NCBI RefSeq assembly: GCF_017833295.1
Contig: NZ_JAFIBW010000001.1
Span: forward strand, 6,294,935 to 6,358,934
Length of the DNA: 64,000 nucleotides
Direction of reading: 5' to 3'
From: Methylobacterium sp. PvR107
GTDB taxonomy: Bacteria; Pseudomonadota; Alphaproteobacteria; Rhizobiales; Beijerinckiaceae
The notes under the pieces are model-generated. The model saw nothing but the letters and a program-made list of their open reading frames with translations, searched no databases and had not been told where the DNA came from. Below, in pieces: positions 17,350-26,112 of the stretch. Position numbers and translations under genes: made by a program. Positions within the stretch are counted from its first letter, which is position 1. The number at the start of each line of letters is the position of its first letter.

Positions 17350-17915
17350 CATCGATTCCGGACAGGACCTATCATCATGGCGACCTGCGCGCGGCGCTGG
17401 TCGCCGCCGCCCTGGATCTCCTGGAGACGGCGGGCGAGACAGCGTTGTCGCTGCGCGCGGCGGCCCGGGCCTGCGGCGTCTCGGCCATGGCGCCCTACCG
17501 CCACTTCGCCGACAAGGAGGATCTTCTCGAAGCCGTCGCGGCAAGCGGGTTCGAAGATCTCGCCGCCTGCCTGGAGGCCGCCGACAGCGCCGCGGCGGGG
17601 GGCCAGGCGCTGGCCGCGCAGGGGGCGGCCTACGTGGCCTTCGCCTGCCGGCGCCCGGCCCTGTTCCGGCTGATGTTCATGAGGCCCTGCCGGGCGCCGG
17701 GCAAATCGCGGGCCTACGGGATCCTGGAGGAGCGGGCGGCGGCGCTGGCGGGTTCGGGGATGTCCGCCGAGGACCTGACGCTCGCCGCCTGGTCGCTGGT
17801 CCACGGGCTCGCCGCGCTGATCCTCGACCGCCGGGTGCCCCTGGAGGGCGCGGCCGCGGAGGCCGCCGCCCGGCGGATCACCCTGTCCTTCGCCCGGCTG
17901 ACGGCGCGCGGCTGA
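17343..17915 (+). CDS. TetR family transcriptional regulator
   Basis: The 190-residue product has an N-terminal TetR helix-turn-helix (ALVAAALDLLETAGETALSLRAAARACGVSAMAPYRHFADKEDLLEAV, given in parts: recognition helix around residues 38-50) and a TetR_C ligand domain (VAFACRRPALFRLMFMRP). The start is GTG 17343, giving YHHGDLRAAL directly before helix 1. It is divergent from DUF4188/matB, and its stop lies 1 bp from the stop of the convergent malonyl-CoA decarboxylase gene. Its ligand may be a malonate-related thioester, inferred only from the neighbours. Confidence 0.88.
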   Translation: MSTSIPDRTYHHGDLRAALVAAALDLLETAGETALSLRAAARACGVSAMAPYRHFADKEDLLEAVAASGFEDLAACLEAADSAAAGGQALAAQGAAYVAFACRRPALFRLMFMRPCRAPGKSRAYGILEERAAALAGSGMSAEDLTLAAWSLVHGLAALILDRRVPLEGAAAEAAARRITLSFARLTARG

Positions 17916-17916
17916 G

Positions 17917-19326
17917 TCAGGCCTCGGCGAGCACCACGGCCCGCGGCGGCGGCAGCTTGGCGCGCAGCTCCCGGGTCACCGCAGGCGCCGCGACCACGGT
18001 GCCGAGATTGGCGTAGGTCTCGTGGTTCCGCTCGATGGCGGCGAGGTCGTAGAGGTAGTTGACCATCAGGCCGTGGGACTGCGCGAGGCCCTTCCTGGAG
18101 GTGTCGCCCAGGAAGTTGATCCGGTCGAGGCGCGCGCCGTTGCCGAGATGGAACCGGGCCACCGGGTCGAGGGGGCGCCCGCGCTCGTTCTTGGCGCGCA
18201 GGAAATAGGCCGCCGCCGCCGGGATCAGCGCCCGGCGCACCGTCTCGGCCCGGGCCTTGTCGGCGGGCCAGTCCGGATCGTCCAGCGCCCGCAGGGTCTC
18301 GACATCTTCCGGCAGCAGGCCCTGCGGACTGTCGGCGCGGCGCTCCCGCGCCAGCCACGCGGCGAAGCCCGGGACCGGCGACAGCGTCACGAAGGTCTTG
18401 AGCGTGGGGATCTCGCGGGTGAGATCCTCGACCACCTGCTTGATCAGGAAGTTGCCGAAGGTGACGCCGGCGAGCCCCTTCTGGCAGTTCGAGATCGAGT
18501 AGAACACCGCCGTGTTGGCCGCCTGCGGCTGCAGGGGCTTGCGCGCCTGCGACAGGATCGGGGCGATTGCCGGGGCGATCTCTCCGGTGAGCGCCACCTC
18601 CACGAAGATCAGCGGCTCGTCGGCCAGAGCCGGGTGGAAGAACGCGAAGCAGCGCCGGTCCGGCGGCTCGATCCGGGCGCGCAGGTCGTCCCAGTCCGCG
18701 ATGGCGTGGACCGCCTCGTAGCGGATGATCTTCTCCAGGATATGCGCCGGCGTGGTCCAGTCGATGTGGCGCAGCACTAGGAAGCCGCGGTTGAACCACG
18801 AGGCGAACAGGTGCTCGAAGTCGCAATCGAGGCTGTCGACCGCATCCATCAGGGCCGGGTCGGCCTCGTCGCCGGCGCGCAGCGCCCGGCGCAGATCGAA
18901 CAGGTCCTCGCGCATCCGCACGAGGCTGAGCGTGCCGCCGCGGGCGAGGTTGAGGCGGCGGATCAGCTCCTGGCTGCGCGGCTCGGCGGCCTCGTGCAGG
19001 CTGCCGAGCCGCGCGCGCGACGGGGCGGCCCGGTAGGCGGCGATCGCCGCGTCGACGGCGGCGTGGTCCGCGTCGAAATCGAGCGCGATGGCACGCAGGA
19101 ATGCGTGGCGCTCGGCCTGGCCGAAACTGGCGTAGCGGTCGAGGATCAGGCGGGCCAGCGCCACCCCGGAGGCCTCGCCGCGCCGGGAGATCAGATCCTC
19201 GCACAGCTTGACGAGGTCGCCGGCGCTCGCCCGGGACGCGATGTCGCCGCGCCCGATGCCGATCAGGTCGCGGCCGCGCTCGCTGATGGTCTGAAGCAGG
19301 TCGCCGAAGAAGGAGATCGCCGCCAT
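17917..19326 (-). CDS. matA: Malonyl-CoA decarboxylase
   Basis: This enzyme converts malonyl-CoA to acetyl-CoA and CO2. The 469-residue protein has the helical N-terminal domain and the C-terminal GNAT-like catalytic domain of the family: FYSISNCQKGLAGVTFGNFLIKQVVEDL (in parts, about residues 275-302), TLSPVPGFAAWL and ARFHLGNGARLDRINFLGD, which holds the catalytic His. It belongs functionally with matB, although the TetR gene between them runs in the opposite direction. Confidence 0.92.
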   Translation of the reverse strand: MAAISFFGDLLQTISERGRDLIGIGRGDIASRASAGDLVKLCEDLISRRGEASGVALARLILDRYASFGQAERHAFLRAIALDFDADHAAVDAAIAAYRAAPSRARLGSLHEAAEPRSQELIRRLNLARGGTLSLVRMREDLFDLRRALRAGDEADPALMDAVDSLDCDFEHLFASWFNRGFLVLRHIDWTTPAHILEKIIRYEAVHAIADWDDLRARIEPPDRRCFAFFHPALADEPLIFVEVALTGEIAPAIAPILSQARKPLQPQAANTAVFYSISNCQKGLAGVTFGNFLIKQVVEDLTREIPTLKTFVTLSPVPGFAAWLARERRADSPQGLLPEDVETLRALDDPDWPADKARAETVRRALIPAAAAYFLRAKNERGRPLDPVARFHLGNGARLDRINFLGDTSRKGLAQSHGLMVNYLYDLAAIERNHETYANLGTVVAAPAVTRELRAKLPPPRAVVLAEA

Positions 19327-19576
19327 GACCCTTGCACTGACCCCCGTCGGTTCGGACCTAGAGCGCCTCCGGCCCCGCGACGCCGGCTCGTCGATCGGAG
19401 GCGTGCGGAACCGGGTGCGTGAACCGCCGGCCCTCCGTGGGGAGGCCGGATCAGCGCCCCGATCCTGGACGACAGTCTACGGCGGCGCGCCGTCCACGAC
19501 CAGAGCTTGAGCGTCCCGGACGGTGGGAGTCCGCATCCTGTCGGGCCGGTATGAAGGTCCCGTGACGGGCTGCGGC

Positions 19577-19768
19577 TCAGAGCCGCTCGGCCACGGTGGC
19601 GAGGTCGGCCCGTTCCCGCCAATCGCCGACGCCGTGCTGGCGGGCGAAGCGGAGCTCGGCGGCGCGGCGGGCGCGCTCGGGATCGCGCGCCCGTGCGATC
19701 TCGACCGAGCCGATCGTGAACGGCACGCCGAGGATCTCCTTGGCGAAGTCGACGCGGTAGTTCGGCAT
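19577..19768 (-). CDS. Small conserved-looking hypothetical protein
   Basis: A 63-residue frame, MPNYRVDFAKEILGVPFTIGS..., rich in Arg and Glu with a predicted helix near its end. It has codon use like its neighbours and no membrane segment. I do not recognise its function. The 250 bp before it (19327-19576) hold nothing I can assign. Confidence 0.55.
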   Translation of the reverse strand: MPNYRVDFAKEILGVPFTIGSVEIARARDPERARRAAELRFARQHGVGDWRERADLATVAERL

Positions 19769-20124
19769 TCCGTACTCCCTGCTGCGGCGGTCCCGGATCC
19801 GTCCGCACGGAACGAAACCGCCCTTTCGCTCGTCATCCGATGCGGAACCTGGATCGGCTCGACGCCTCGGACGTGACCTGCGGCGGCCGCTCGCGTGCGG
19901 ACGGCCTCAGCCGCATCGTTCGCATATGGTGCGGTGTCGGAGCGGGTGAAGGGTCTGCGGCGTGATGGAGCGTGCCGGCAGGAATGCGCTGCCGCGGCTT
20001 GCCGGGCGGCGCGCTCTGCCCGTATCGCTCGCGCCCTGCCCCATTCTCCCTGCTAGTTTCTCCCGGACACGGACCCGACCATGGCCTTCCCGCGGCGGCG
20101 CGCCTGCCTGTTCCCGATCCAGCC
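19769..20124. other. 356-bp intergenic stretch
   Basis: This divergent gap lies between the 63-residue gene and the MFS transporter. Several open frames cross it but none has convincing composition. GGAAC at 19809 followed after 17 bases by CGTC is a weak EcfG-like match on the plus strand. Nothing else is recognised. Confidence 0.4.
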
Positions 20125-21300
20125 GTGACAACGTTCCTCGACGCGAAGGCCCGGCTCGGCCTGACGCTGATCGCCGGCGGCGCCGTCGCCAACATCTACT
20201 ACAACCAGCCGCTGCTCGGGCTGATCGTTGCCGAGTTCGGCGACCGCGCCGCCCTGTGGGTGCCGACCACGGCCCTGGTCGGGTACGGGCTCGGCATCGT
20301 CGGGCTCGTGCCGCTCGGCGACGCCCTGCCGCGCCGCGCCCTGATCGTCGGGCAATGCCTCGGCCTCGCCGTGGCGCTGCTGGCGGTGGGCCTCGCCCCG
20401 AACCTCCCGAGCCTCGCGCTCGCCCATCTGGTGGTCGGCGTGCTGGCCTGCGCGGCCCAGCAGGCGGTGCCGTTCGCGGCCGAGCTCGCGCCGGATGCGA
20501 CCCGCGGGCGGATCGTCGGCCAGGTCATGACCGGGCTCCTCACCGGCATCCTGCTCGCCCGCACGGCGAGCGGCTTCCTGGGGGCGCATCTCGGCTGGCG
20601 GCCGGTCTTCCTGGTCGCGTCCGTGCTGGCGCTCGCCATGGCGGGTATCGCGCGGGCCACCCTGCCCCGCACGGTGCAGACGCACCCGCTGCGCTACCGC
20701 GCCCTGATGCTGTCGATCCTCCACCTGGCCCGCACCCAGCCGGTGCTGCGCACCGCGAGCCTGTCGCAGGCGCTGCTGTTCGCCGGATTCAACGCCTTCT
20801 GGGCGACCCTCGCGCTGCTGGTCGAGGGGCCGCCCTTCGGGCTGTCCGCCGCCGGGGCGGGGCTGTTCGGGGTGATCGGCGTCTGCGGTGCCTTCGTGGC
20901 GCCGATCTCGGGCCGCTTCACCGACCGGCGGGGGGCGAAGCCCGTCGTGCTCGGCGGCAGCCTGCTGGTCGCCCTGTCCTTCCTGGTGCTCTGGGCCGGG
21001 GGCACGTGGTCGCTGATCGCGGTCGCGCTCGGCGTGCTGCTCATCGATATCGGCATGAACGGGGCGCTCATCGCCAACCAGACCCGGGCCTACGCGCTGG
21101 TCCCCGGCGCGCGGGGGCGCATCAACACCGTGCTGTTCACCACCCTGTTCGTGTTCGGGGCACTCGGCGCCTATGCCGGCTCGCAGGCTTTCCTGCTGTT
21201 CGGCTGGGCGGGGGTCTGCGCGGTCGGCCTCGTCTTCTCGGCGCTCGCCGTGATCGTGGCGGCCCGCGATCCACACCCGCCGGGCGTGCAATCTACCTGA
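20125..21300 (+). CDS. MFS transporter (YnfM/AraJ-like drug or sugar efflux type)
   Basis: A 391-residue protein with about 12 hydrophobic segments. Typical MFS loops are present: GDALPRRALIVGQCLG in the position of the loop 2-3 motif, and SGRFTDRRGAKPVVLGGSLL after helix 8. The segment NIYYNQPLLGLI near the N-terminus is characteristic of a common alphaproteobacterial MFS efflux subgroup. GTG 20125 is chosen as start because it puts TTFLDAKARLGLTLI just before helix 1; upstream frame sequence is not credible. Its 3' end overlaps cobC (convergent) by 8 bp. Substrate is unknown. Confidence 0.82.
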   Translation: MTTFLDAKARLGLTLIAGGAVANIYYNQPLLGLIVAEFGDRAALWVPTTALVGYGLGIVGLVPLGDALPRRALIVGQCLGLAVALLAVGLAPNLPSLALAHLVVGVLACAAQQAVPFAAELAPDATRGRIVGQVMTGLLTGILLARTASGFLGAHLGWRPVFLVASVLALAMAGIARATLPRTVQTHPLRYRALMLSILHLARTQPVLRTASLSQALLFAGFNAFWATLALLVEGPPFGLSAAGAGLFGVIGVCGAFVAPISGRFTDRRGAKPVVLGGSLLVALSFLVLWAGGTWSLIAVALGVLLIDIGMNGALIANQTRAYALVPGARGRINTVLFTTLFVFGALGAYAGSQAFLLFGWAGVCAVGLVFSALAVIVAARDPHPPGVQST

Positions 21301-22327
21301 GCACCCGCGACAGCCGGCACCAGGCCGCCTTCCCGGCCGGCAGGCCGAACCGGAGGCGCTCCGGGCGCTCGGCGAAGCGCCGCACCGCGATCCCGGACGC
21401 CGCGAGCCGCCGGTAGAGGTCCGGCCCGTCGGGGAAGTCGGCGGTCCGGAACAGGCTGGTGCCGCCGACGATCCGGCCGCCGCCCCGGGCGATCATCCGG
21501 TCGAGGCGGGCCGCGTCGGCCGCTCGGTCCCGGGCGGCCGACGCCCGCCACTCCGCATCCGACAGCGCCGCGCGCCCGATCGCCAGGGCGGGACCCGACA
21601 CCGCCCAGGGGCCCAGCGCCGCGGCGATCCGGTCCGCCGTGGCGGGATCGGCGATCGCGAAGCCGAGGCGCAGGCCGGCGAGCCCGTAGCTCTTGCCGAA
21701 GGAGCGCAGCACCACGAGGCCCGGCGCCAAGTCCGGTGCGGAGACGTGGGGGCACAGACTCGCCACCGGCTCCAGATCCGCGAAGGCCTCGTCGGCGACC
21801 AGAAGGCCGCCGCGCGCGCCGAGCGCTTCGGCGAGCGCCCGGCGCTCCGCCAGCGAATGGGTCCGCCCGTCCGGGTTGTTGGGATCGACGATCACCGCCA
21901 CCCGGGCGTCACCGAGCCCCGCGACGGTCGAAACCTCGTCCACCGCGTGGCCGGCCCGCGCCCAGGCGGCGGCGTGCTCGGCATAGGTCGGCCCGAGCAC
22001 CGCGACGCGGCCCGGCGCCAGGAGCCGGGGCAGGGTCTCGATCAGGATCTGGGTACCAGGGGCGGGCACGACGTGGTCGGCATCCGGCGCGCCGTAGGCC
22101 GCGGCGGCCGCCTCCCGGAGCGCCCGGACCTCCGCGGCCCCGGGCAGCCGGGCCCAGGCGCTGGCCTCCACCGGCGGGACACGATACGGGACCGGGTTGA
22201 TCCCCGTCGAGAGGTCGAGCCAGGGCTCCGGCGCATCGGGATAGGCCATTCGCAGGCCGCCGAGATCGCCGCCATGCGCGATCGGGGCGACCTCACGCGC
22301 GGGAACGCTCCACACCGAATGGTCCAT
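21293..22327 (-). CDS. cobC: Threonine-phosphate decarboxylase (CobC)
   Basis: CobC is a PLP enzyme of aminotransferase fold that makes (R)-1-amino-2-propanol phosphate, the linker between corrin ring and lower ligand in cobalamin. The product is up to 344 residues. HGGDL near the N-terminus, LDLSTGINPVPY, VVDPNNPDGRTH and LRSFGKSYGLAGLRLGFA (PLP lysine in SFGKSYG) are visible. The start is either ATG 22327 or GTG 22315. With ATG 22327 the 5' end overlaps the divergent cobD start by 9 bp, so any promoter must lie inside the neighbour's coding sequence. Confidence 0.9.
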   Translation of the reverse strand: MDHSVWSVPAREVAPIAHGGDLGGLRMAYPDAPEPWLDLSTGINPVPYRVPPVEASAWARLPGAAEVRALREAAAAAYGAPDADHVVPAPGTQILIETLPRLLAPGRVAVLGPTYAEHAAAWARAGHAVDEVSTVAGLGDARVAVIVDPNNPDGRTHSLAERRALAEALGARGGLLVADEAFADLEPVASLCPHVSAPDLAPGLVVLRSFGKSYGLAGLRLGFAIADPATADRIAAALGPWAVSGPALAIGRAALSDAEWRASAARDRAADAARLDRMIARGGGRIVGGTSLFRTADFPDGPDLYRRLAASGIAVRRFAERPERLRFGLPAGKAAWCRLSRVLR

Positions 22328-23314
22328 CTGCCCGGTACGTTTGCCGACACGCTCGCCGTCCTCGCCGTCGCCCTCGGGATCGAGGCGGCGGCCGGCTATC
22401 CGGACGCGCTCTACAGGGCCGTCGGTCACCCTGTCACCTGGATCGGCCGGCTGATCGCCGCCCTGGAGCGCGGCCTCAACCGCGGCTCCGACCGGCGCCG
22501 TCGGATCGCCGGCTGCGTCGCGCTGGCGCTGCTGCTCGCCGCGGTGGGCCTGCCCGCCCTCGCCGTCGCGGCCCTGGCGGGACTCGCGGGCCACCTCCCC
22601 GCCGTGCTCCTCCTCGGCCTGATCTGCGCGAGCCTGCCGGCGCAGCGCAGCCTGCACCAGCACGTCGCCGCCGTGGAGCAGGCCCTGCGGACCGGCGGCC
22701 TGGAGGCCGGGCGCCGGTCCGTGGCGATGATCGTCGGACGCGACCCCGAGCGCCTCGACGCGCCGGCCGTCTGCCGCGCCGCCATCGAGAGCCTCGCGGA
22801 GAACTTTTCCGACGGGATCGTGGCGCCGTCCGTCTGGATCGGCTGCCTCGGCCTGCCCGGGGGCGCCCTCTACAAGGCGATCAACACCGCCGACAGCATG
22901 ATCGGCCACCGCAGCCCGCGCTACGCCGCCTTCGGCTGGGCTGCGGCCCGGCTCGACGACGGCGTGAACCTGCCGGCCTCGCGGCTCGCCGGCCTGCTGA
23001 TCGCCGGGGCGGCGGCCCTGCGCGGCGCCGACGCCCGGGGCGCGCTCCGGGCGATGATGCGCGATGCGCGCCATCACCGCTCGCCCAATGCCGGCTGGCC
23101 GGAAGCCGCCATGGCCGGGGCGCTGGGCCTGCGCCTCGCGGGGCCCCGGATCTACGACGGCACCCTCGTCCCCGACGCCCATATGGGCGACGGCCGGGCC
23201 GAGGCCACGGCCGACGACATCGCCGGGGCGCTGGCGCTCTACCGGACGGCCTGCTGGCTCCAGGGGGGGCTCGTCCTGACGCTCCTCGTTCTCTGCCTGT
23301 CGCTCACGGGCTGA
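22319..23314 (+). CDS. cobD: Adenosylcobinamide-phosphate synthase (CobD/CbiB)
   Basis: CobD is an integral membrane protein that attaches aminopropanol phosphate to cobyric acid. The 331-residue product has the family N-terminus (AAAGYPDALYRAVGHPVTWIGRLI), several membrane segments, AIESLAENFSDGIVAPS, and NTADSMIGHRSPRYAAFGWAAARLDD in parts. Its substrates come from CobC, encoded head to head, and CobQ, encoded 3 kb away. Confidence 0.92.
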   Translation: MVHLPGTFADTLAVLAVALGIEAAAGYPDALYRAVGHPVTWIGRLIAALERGLNRGSDRRRRIAGCVALALLLAAVGLPALAVAALAGLAGHLPAVLLLGLICASLPAQRSLHQHVAAVEQALRTGGLEAGRRSVAMIVGRDPERLDAPAVCRAAIESLAENFSDGIVAPSVWIGCLGLPGGALYKAINTADSMIGHRSPRYAAFGWAAARLDDGVNLPASRLAGLLIAGAAALRGADARGALRAMMRDARHHRSPNAGWPEAAMAGALGLRLAGPRIYDGTLVPDAHMGDGRAEATADDIAGALALYRTACWLQGGLVLTLLVLCLSLTG

Positions 23315-23319
23315 GCCGT

Positions 23320-23402
23320 CTTCGCGAGCGCCGCGAAGCAACCCGGCCGCGCCACGCAGACGGAGGGCCCCCAGCCCTGGCTTGCTTCGCGGCGCTCGCA
23401 AA
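23320..23402. repeat. Dispersed palindromic element, copy 3
   Basis: A third copy of the family at 1595 and 15151. Arms are CGCGAGCGCCGCGAAGC and GCTTCGCGGCGCTCGC. It lies just after the cobD stop and could form a strong hairpin at the transcript end. Confidence 0.7.
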
Positions 23403-23487
23403 CACGGCGCACCGTTCAATCGGGCCTTGGCACGGCCCGCGCACCGGACGCATCGTGGCCGGACGGGGCTGGATGAGGGAGACGCCG

Positions 23488-24402
23488 ATGCGCGCTGTAT
23501 TCGTGGATGCCAGCGAGACCCTGGCGGCGGTGGCCCGGCGGCTGCTGCGGCCGGACGATCCGCCCTTCGCGATCCACGCGGATCCCGGCATCACCCCGCA
23601 GGACCTGCCCCCGATCCTGGACGGGGCTGAGATCGCGGTGATCGACCACACCGCCCTCCCCGGCGACGTGGCCCGGGCCTGCGCAGGCCTCAAGCACGTG
23701 GTGTTCCTCGGCACCGGCGCGCGCAGCTACATGGACCCGGAGGCGCTCGCGGCCGAGCGCGGCATCGCGGTCCACACCATCAAGGGCTACGGCGACACCG
23801 CGGTCGCCGAATGCGCCTTCGCGCTGATGTGGGCCGCCGCCCGGGGCCTGCCCGAGATGGACCGGGCGATGCGCGCCGGATCCTGGCTGCGCACGGAGGG
23901 CATCCAGCTCACCGGCAAGACCGTCGGCCTCGTCGGGTTCGGCGGGATCGCCGCCGAGATGGCGCGGCTCTGCCGCGGCATCGGCATGCGCGTGCTCGCC
24001 TGGAACCGCACCGAGCGGACGCATCCGGATGTCGCGTTCGTCGCGCTCGAGCACCTGCTCGCCGAGAGCGACGTGGTCTCGCTCCACCTGCTGCTGACCG
24101 ACGCGACCCGCGGCTTCCTGTCGGCCGCGCGGATCGCCGCGATGAAGCCCGGCGCGATGCTGATCAACACCGCCCGCGGGGCATTGCTCGACGAGGCCGC
24201 CCTGGTCGAGGCCCTGCGCAGCGGCCATGTCGCGCGGGCCGGGCTCGACGTGTTCACGGTCGAGCCGCTGCCGGCCGATCACCCGCTGGCGGCCCTGCCC
24301 AACGTCACGCTGTCGGCGCATTCGGCGTTCCGCACGCCCGAGGCCAGCGACAACCTGATCGGCGCCGCCCTCGACCATTGCCGGCGGATCGCCGCCGGCT
24401 GA
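23488..24402 (+). CDS. D-2-hydroxyacid dehydrogenase family protein
   Basis: The 304-residue protein has the two-domain fold of NAD-dependent D-isomer-specific 2-hydroxyacid dehydrogenases. The nucleotide-binding motif is GLVGFGGIAAEMARLCRGIGM (GxGxxA variant, near residue 150). Further signatures are NTARGALLDEAALVEAL with the catalytic Arg, a Glu in VEPLPADHPL, and His in VTLSAHSAFRT. ATG 23488 has GAGGGAG 8 bases upstream. Substrate cannot be assigned; glyoxylate/hydroxypyruvate or a phosphoglycerate-like acid are options. It is not obviously linked to the cob genes. Confidence 0.85.
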   Translation: MRAVFVDASETLAAVARRLLRPDDPPFAIHADPGITPQDLPPILDGAEIAVIDHTALPGDVARACAGLKHVVFLGTGARSYMDPEALAAERGIAVHTIKGYGDTAVAECAFALMWAAARGLPEMDRAMRAGSWLRTEGIQLTGKTVGLVGFGGIAAEMARLCRGIGMRVLAWNRTERTHPDVAFVALEHLLAESDVVSLHLLLTDATRGFLSAARIAAMKPGAMLINTARGALLDEAALVEALRSGHVARAGLDVFTVEPLPADHPLAALPNVTLSAHSAFRTPEASDNLIGAALDHCRRIAAG

Positions 24403-24409
24403 CGCGCGC

Positions 24410-24586
24410 TCAGTGCTCGGTGCCCGGCATGTTCGGGCGCGGAGCATCGCCGTGATGGTGGATCAGGCTGGAGCGTTCCGGGCTGCCCTTCGCGTCGGCG
24501 ACCTGCTTGCGCGCCGCAGCGGCCAGAAACCACACGCCACCGAGCGTGCCGAGGGCGAGAATCAGTAGCGGGAATCCCTGGCTCAT
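24410..24586 (-). CDS. 58-residue single-pass membrane protein
   Basis: A short frame, MSQGFPLLILALGTLGGVW..., has one hydrophobic segment (residues about 5-25), then a charged tail ending in HHHGDAPRPNMPGTEH. GAGGAGGG stands 7 bases before ATG 24586, one of the best ribosome binding sites in the window, which supports a real gene. It is convergent with the dehydrogenase (7 bp apart). Function is unknown; the His-rich tail could bind metal, a guess. Confidence 0.65.
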   Translation of the reverse strand: MSQGFPLLILALGTLGGVWFLAAAARKQVADAKGSPERSSLIHHHGDAPRPNMPGTEH

Positions 24587-24665
24587 CGCGGTGCCCTCCT
24601 CGGCAGAGTCCCGCAGCGTCGCGGGTCCGCATGATCGTGCCGCGTGTTCCGGCGTGAGGAGGGAT

Positions 24666-24690
24666 AACGCACGAACCCGTCCCGTGTTCA
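24666..24690 (-). promoter_or_regulatory. Weak EcfG-like promoter candidate
   Basis: On the minus strand TGAAC, 16 bases, CGTT, one mismatch from GGAAC-N16-CGTT, lying about 80 bp before the 58-residue membrane protein and touching the stop of the MFS gene. The similarity to 12750 suggests shared stress control, but a chance match is possible. Confidence 0.3.
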
Positions 24691-26034
24691 GGCGGGCCGC
24701 GCCCCCGTCGGAACTGCCCGCCGCGCCGCATCCCGGCGCAGGGCCGAGAGCACCACGAACATCAGGCCGGCGCCCACGGCCAGGCAGGCCGACAGGAACA
24801 GCATCGGCACGAGATTGCTCTGCGTCTGGTCGCGGATGAACGGTACGGCGTTCTGCGCGACGAAGCCGCCGAGGTTGCCCACCGAGTTGATCGCCGCGAT
24901 CCCGGCGGCCGCCGAGGCGCCGCGCAGGAAGGTCCCGGGCATCGACCAGAAGACCGGCTGGGCCGCGAAGGTCCCGGCGGCCGCCACGCACAGGCAGGCG
25001 AACTTCACCGCGTTGCCCGGCAGGACGACGCTGAGCGCGAGCCCGGCCGCCCCGACCAGAGCCGGCCCGACCACGTGCCAGGTCAGCGCGTTGCCCTCCG
25101 CGCCGGTGCGGGCGGCGTGACGCGGGACCCACCACAGGGCGAAGGCCGTGGCCATCCAGGGAATGATGTTGAGGAAGCCGTTGGTCAGGTTCGAGACGCC
25201 GAAGCCCTTGACCACGGTCGGCAGCCAGTAGCCGAGGCCGTAGGCGGCCAGCGGCAGCGAGACGTAGACCCCGGCGAGCATCAGCACGCGCCGGTCGAGG
25301 AGCGCCGCGAACGGGTTGCCGTGGTCGACATGGCCGCCATCCTCGCGCTCGGCCCGGAGCGTCCGGGCGAGCCAGTCGCGCTGGGTCTGCGACAGCCAGG
25401 GCGCGGTCTCGGGCCCGTCGGGCAGCACCACCAGCACCACCGCGGCCATGAGGATCGCCGGCGCGCCGGTGGCCAGGAACACCCATTGCCAGCCCTGGAG
25501 GCCGAGGAGCCCGTCGAGACCGAGCAGCGCGCCGCCGATCGCCGCGCCGATCGCGTTGGCGATCGCGCTGGCGATCATGAACCAGCCGATCATGCGGGCC
25601 CGGTGTCCTTGCGGGAACCACAGGGTCAGGGCGAACAGCACGCCGGGGAAGAACCCGGCTTCCGCGACCCCGAGCAGGAAGCGCAGCACGTAGAACATCG
25701 TTGTGCCCTGGGTGAAGCCGAGGAGCACCGTGACGATCCCCCAGGTGATCATGATCCGTGCGAACCAGATCCGCGCACCGACCCGTTCGAGGAACACGTT
25801 GGCCGGCACCTCGAACAGGAAGTAGCCGATGAAGAACAGCGAGGCCCCGAGCCCGTAGGCGGTCTCGCTGAGGCCGAGGCTGCCGACCATCTCCAGCTTG
25901 GCGTAGGAGACGTTCTGCCGGTCGATATAGGCGATCAGGTAGAGCAGGCCGAGCAGCGGCATCAGCCGCAGCGTCACGGTGCGCACGGTGCTCGCGGCGA
26001 GATCTTCCCCGACGGGGGATGGCGTGGGCGGCAT
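24688..26034 (-). CDS. MFS transporter, anion:cation symporter (ACS) family
   Basis: The 448-residue product has 12 hydrophobic segments and the ACS-family signatures LIAYIDRQNVSYAKL after helix 1, FFIGYFLFEVPANVFLERVGAR and RFLLGVAEAGFFPGVLF. ACS members import organic anions (tartrate, phthalate, hydroxyphenylacetate, glucarate). No catabolic genes adjoin it, so substrate stays open. It ends 69 bp upstream of cobQ's stop side and runs in the same direction as the cob operon. Confidence 0.87.
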   Translation of the reverse strand: MPPTPSPVGEDLAASTVRTVTLRLMPLLGLLYLIAYIDRQNVSYAKLEMVGSLGLSETAYGLGASLFFIGYFLFEVPANVFLERVGARIWFARIMITWGIVTVLLGFTQGTTMFYVLRFLLGVAEAGFFPGVLFALTLWFPQGHRARMIGWFMIASAIANAIGAAIGGALLGLDGLLGLQGWQWVFLATGAPAILMAAVVLVVLPDGPETAPWLSQTQRDWLARTLRAEREDGGHVDHGNPFAALLDRRVLMLAGVYVSLPLAAYGLGYWLPTVVKGFGVSNLTNGFLNIIPWMATAFALWWVPRHAARTGAEGNALTWHVVGPALVGAAGLALSVVLPGNAVKFACLCVAAAGTFAAQPVFWSMPGTFLRGASAAAGIAAINSVGNLGGFVAQNAVPFIRDQTQSNLVPMLFLSACLAVGAGLMFVVLSALRRDAARRAVPTGARPA

Positions 26035-26112
26035 GGGGCGTTCCTCCGGGCGCGTGCGGCCCTTCGGGGCGGGACCGGCATTACACAGAGTTATCCCTGG
26101 CTCAGGCCGCGT

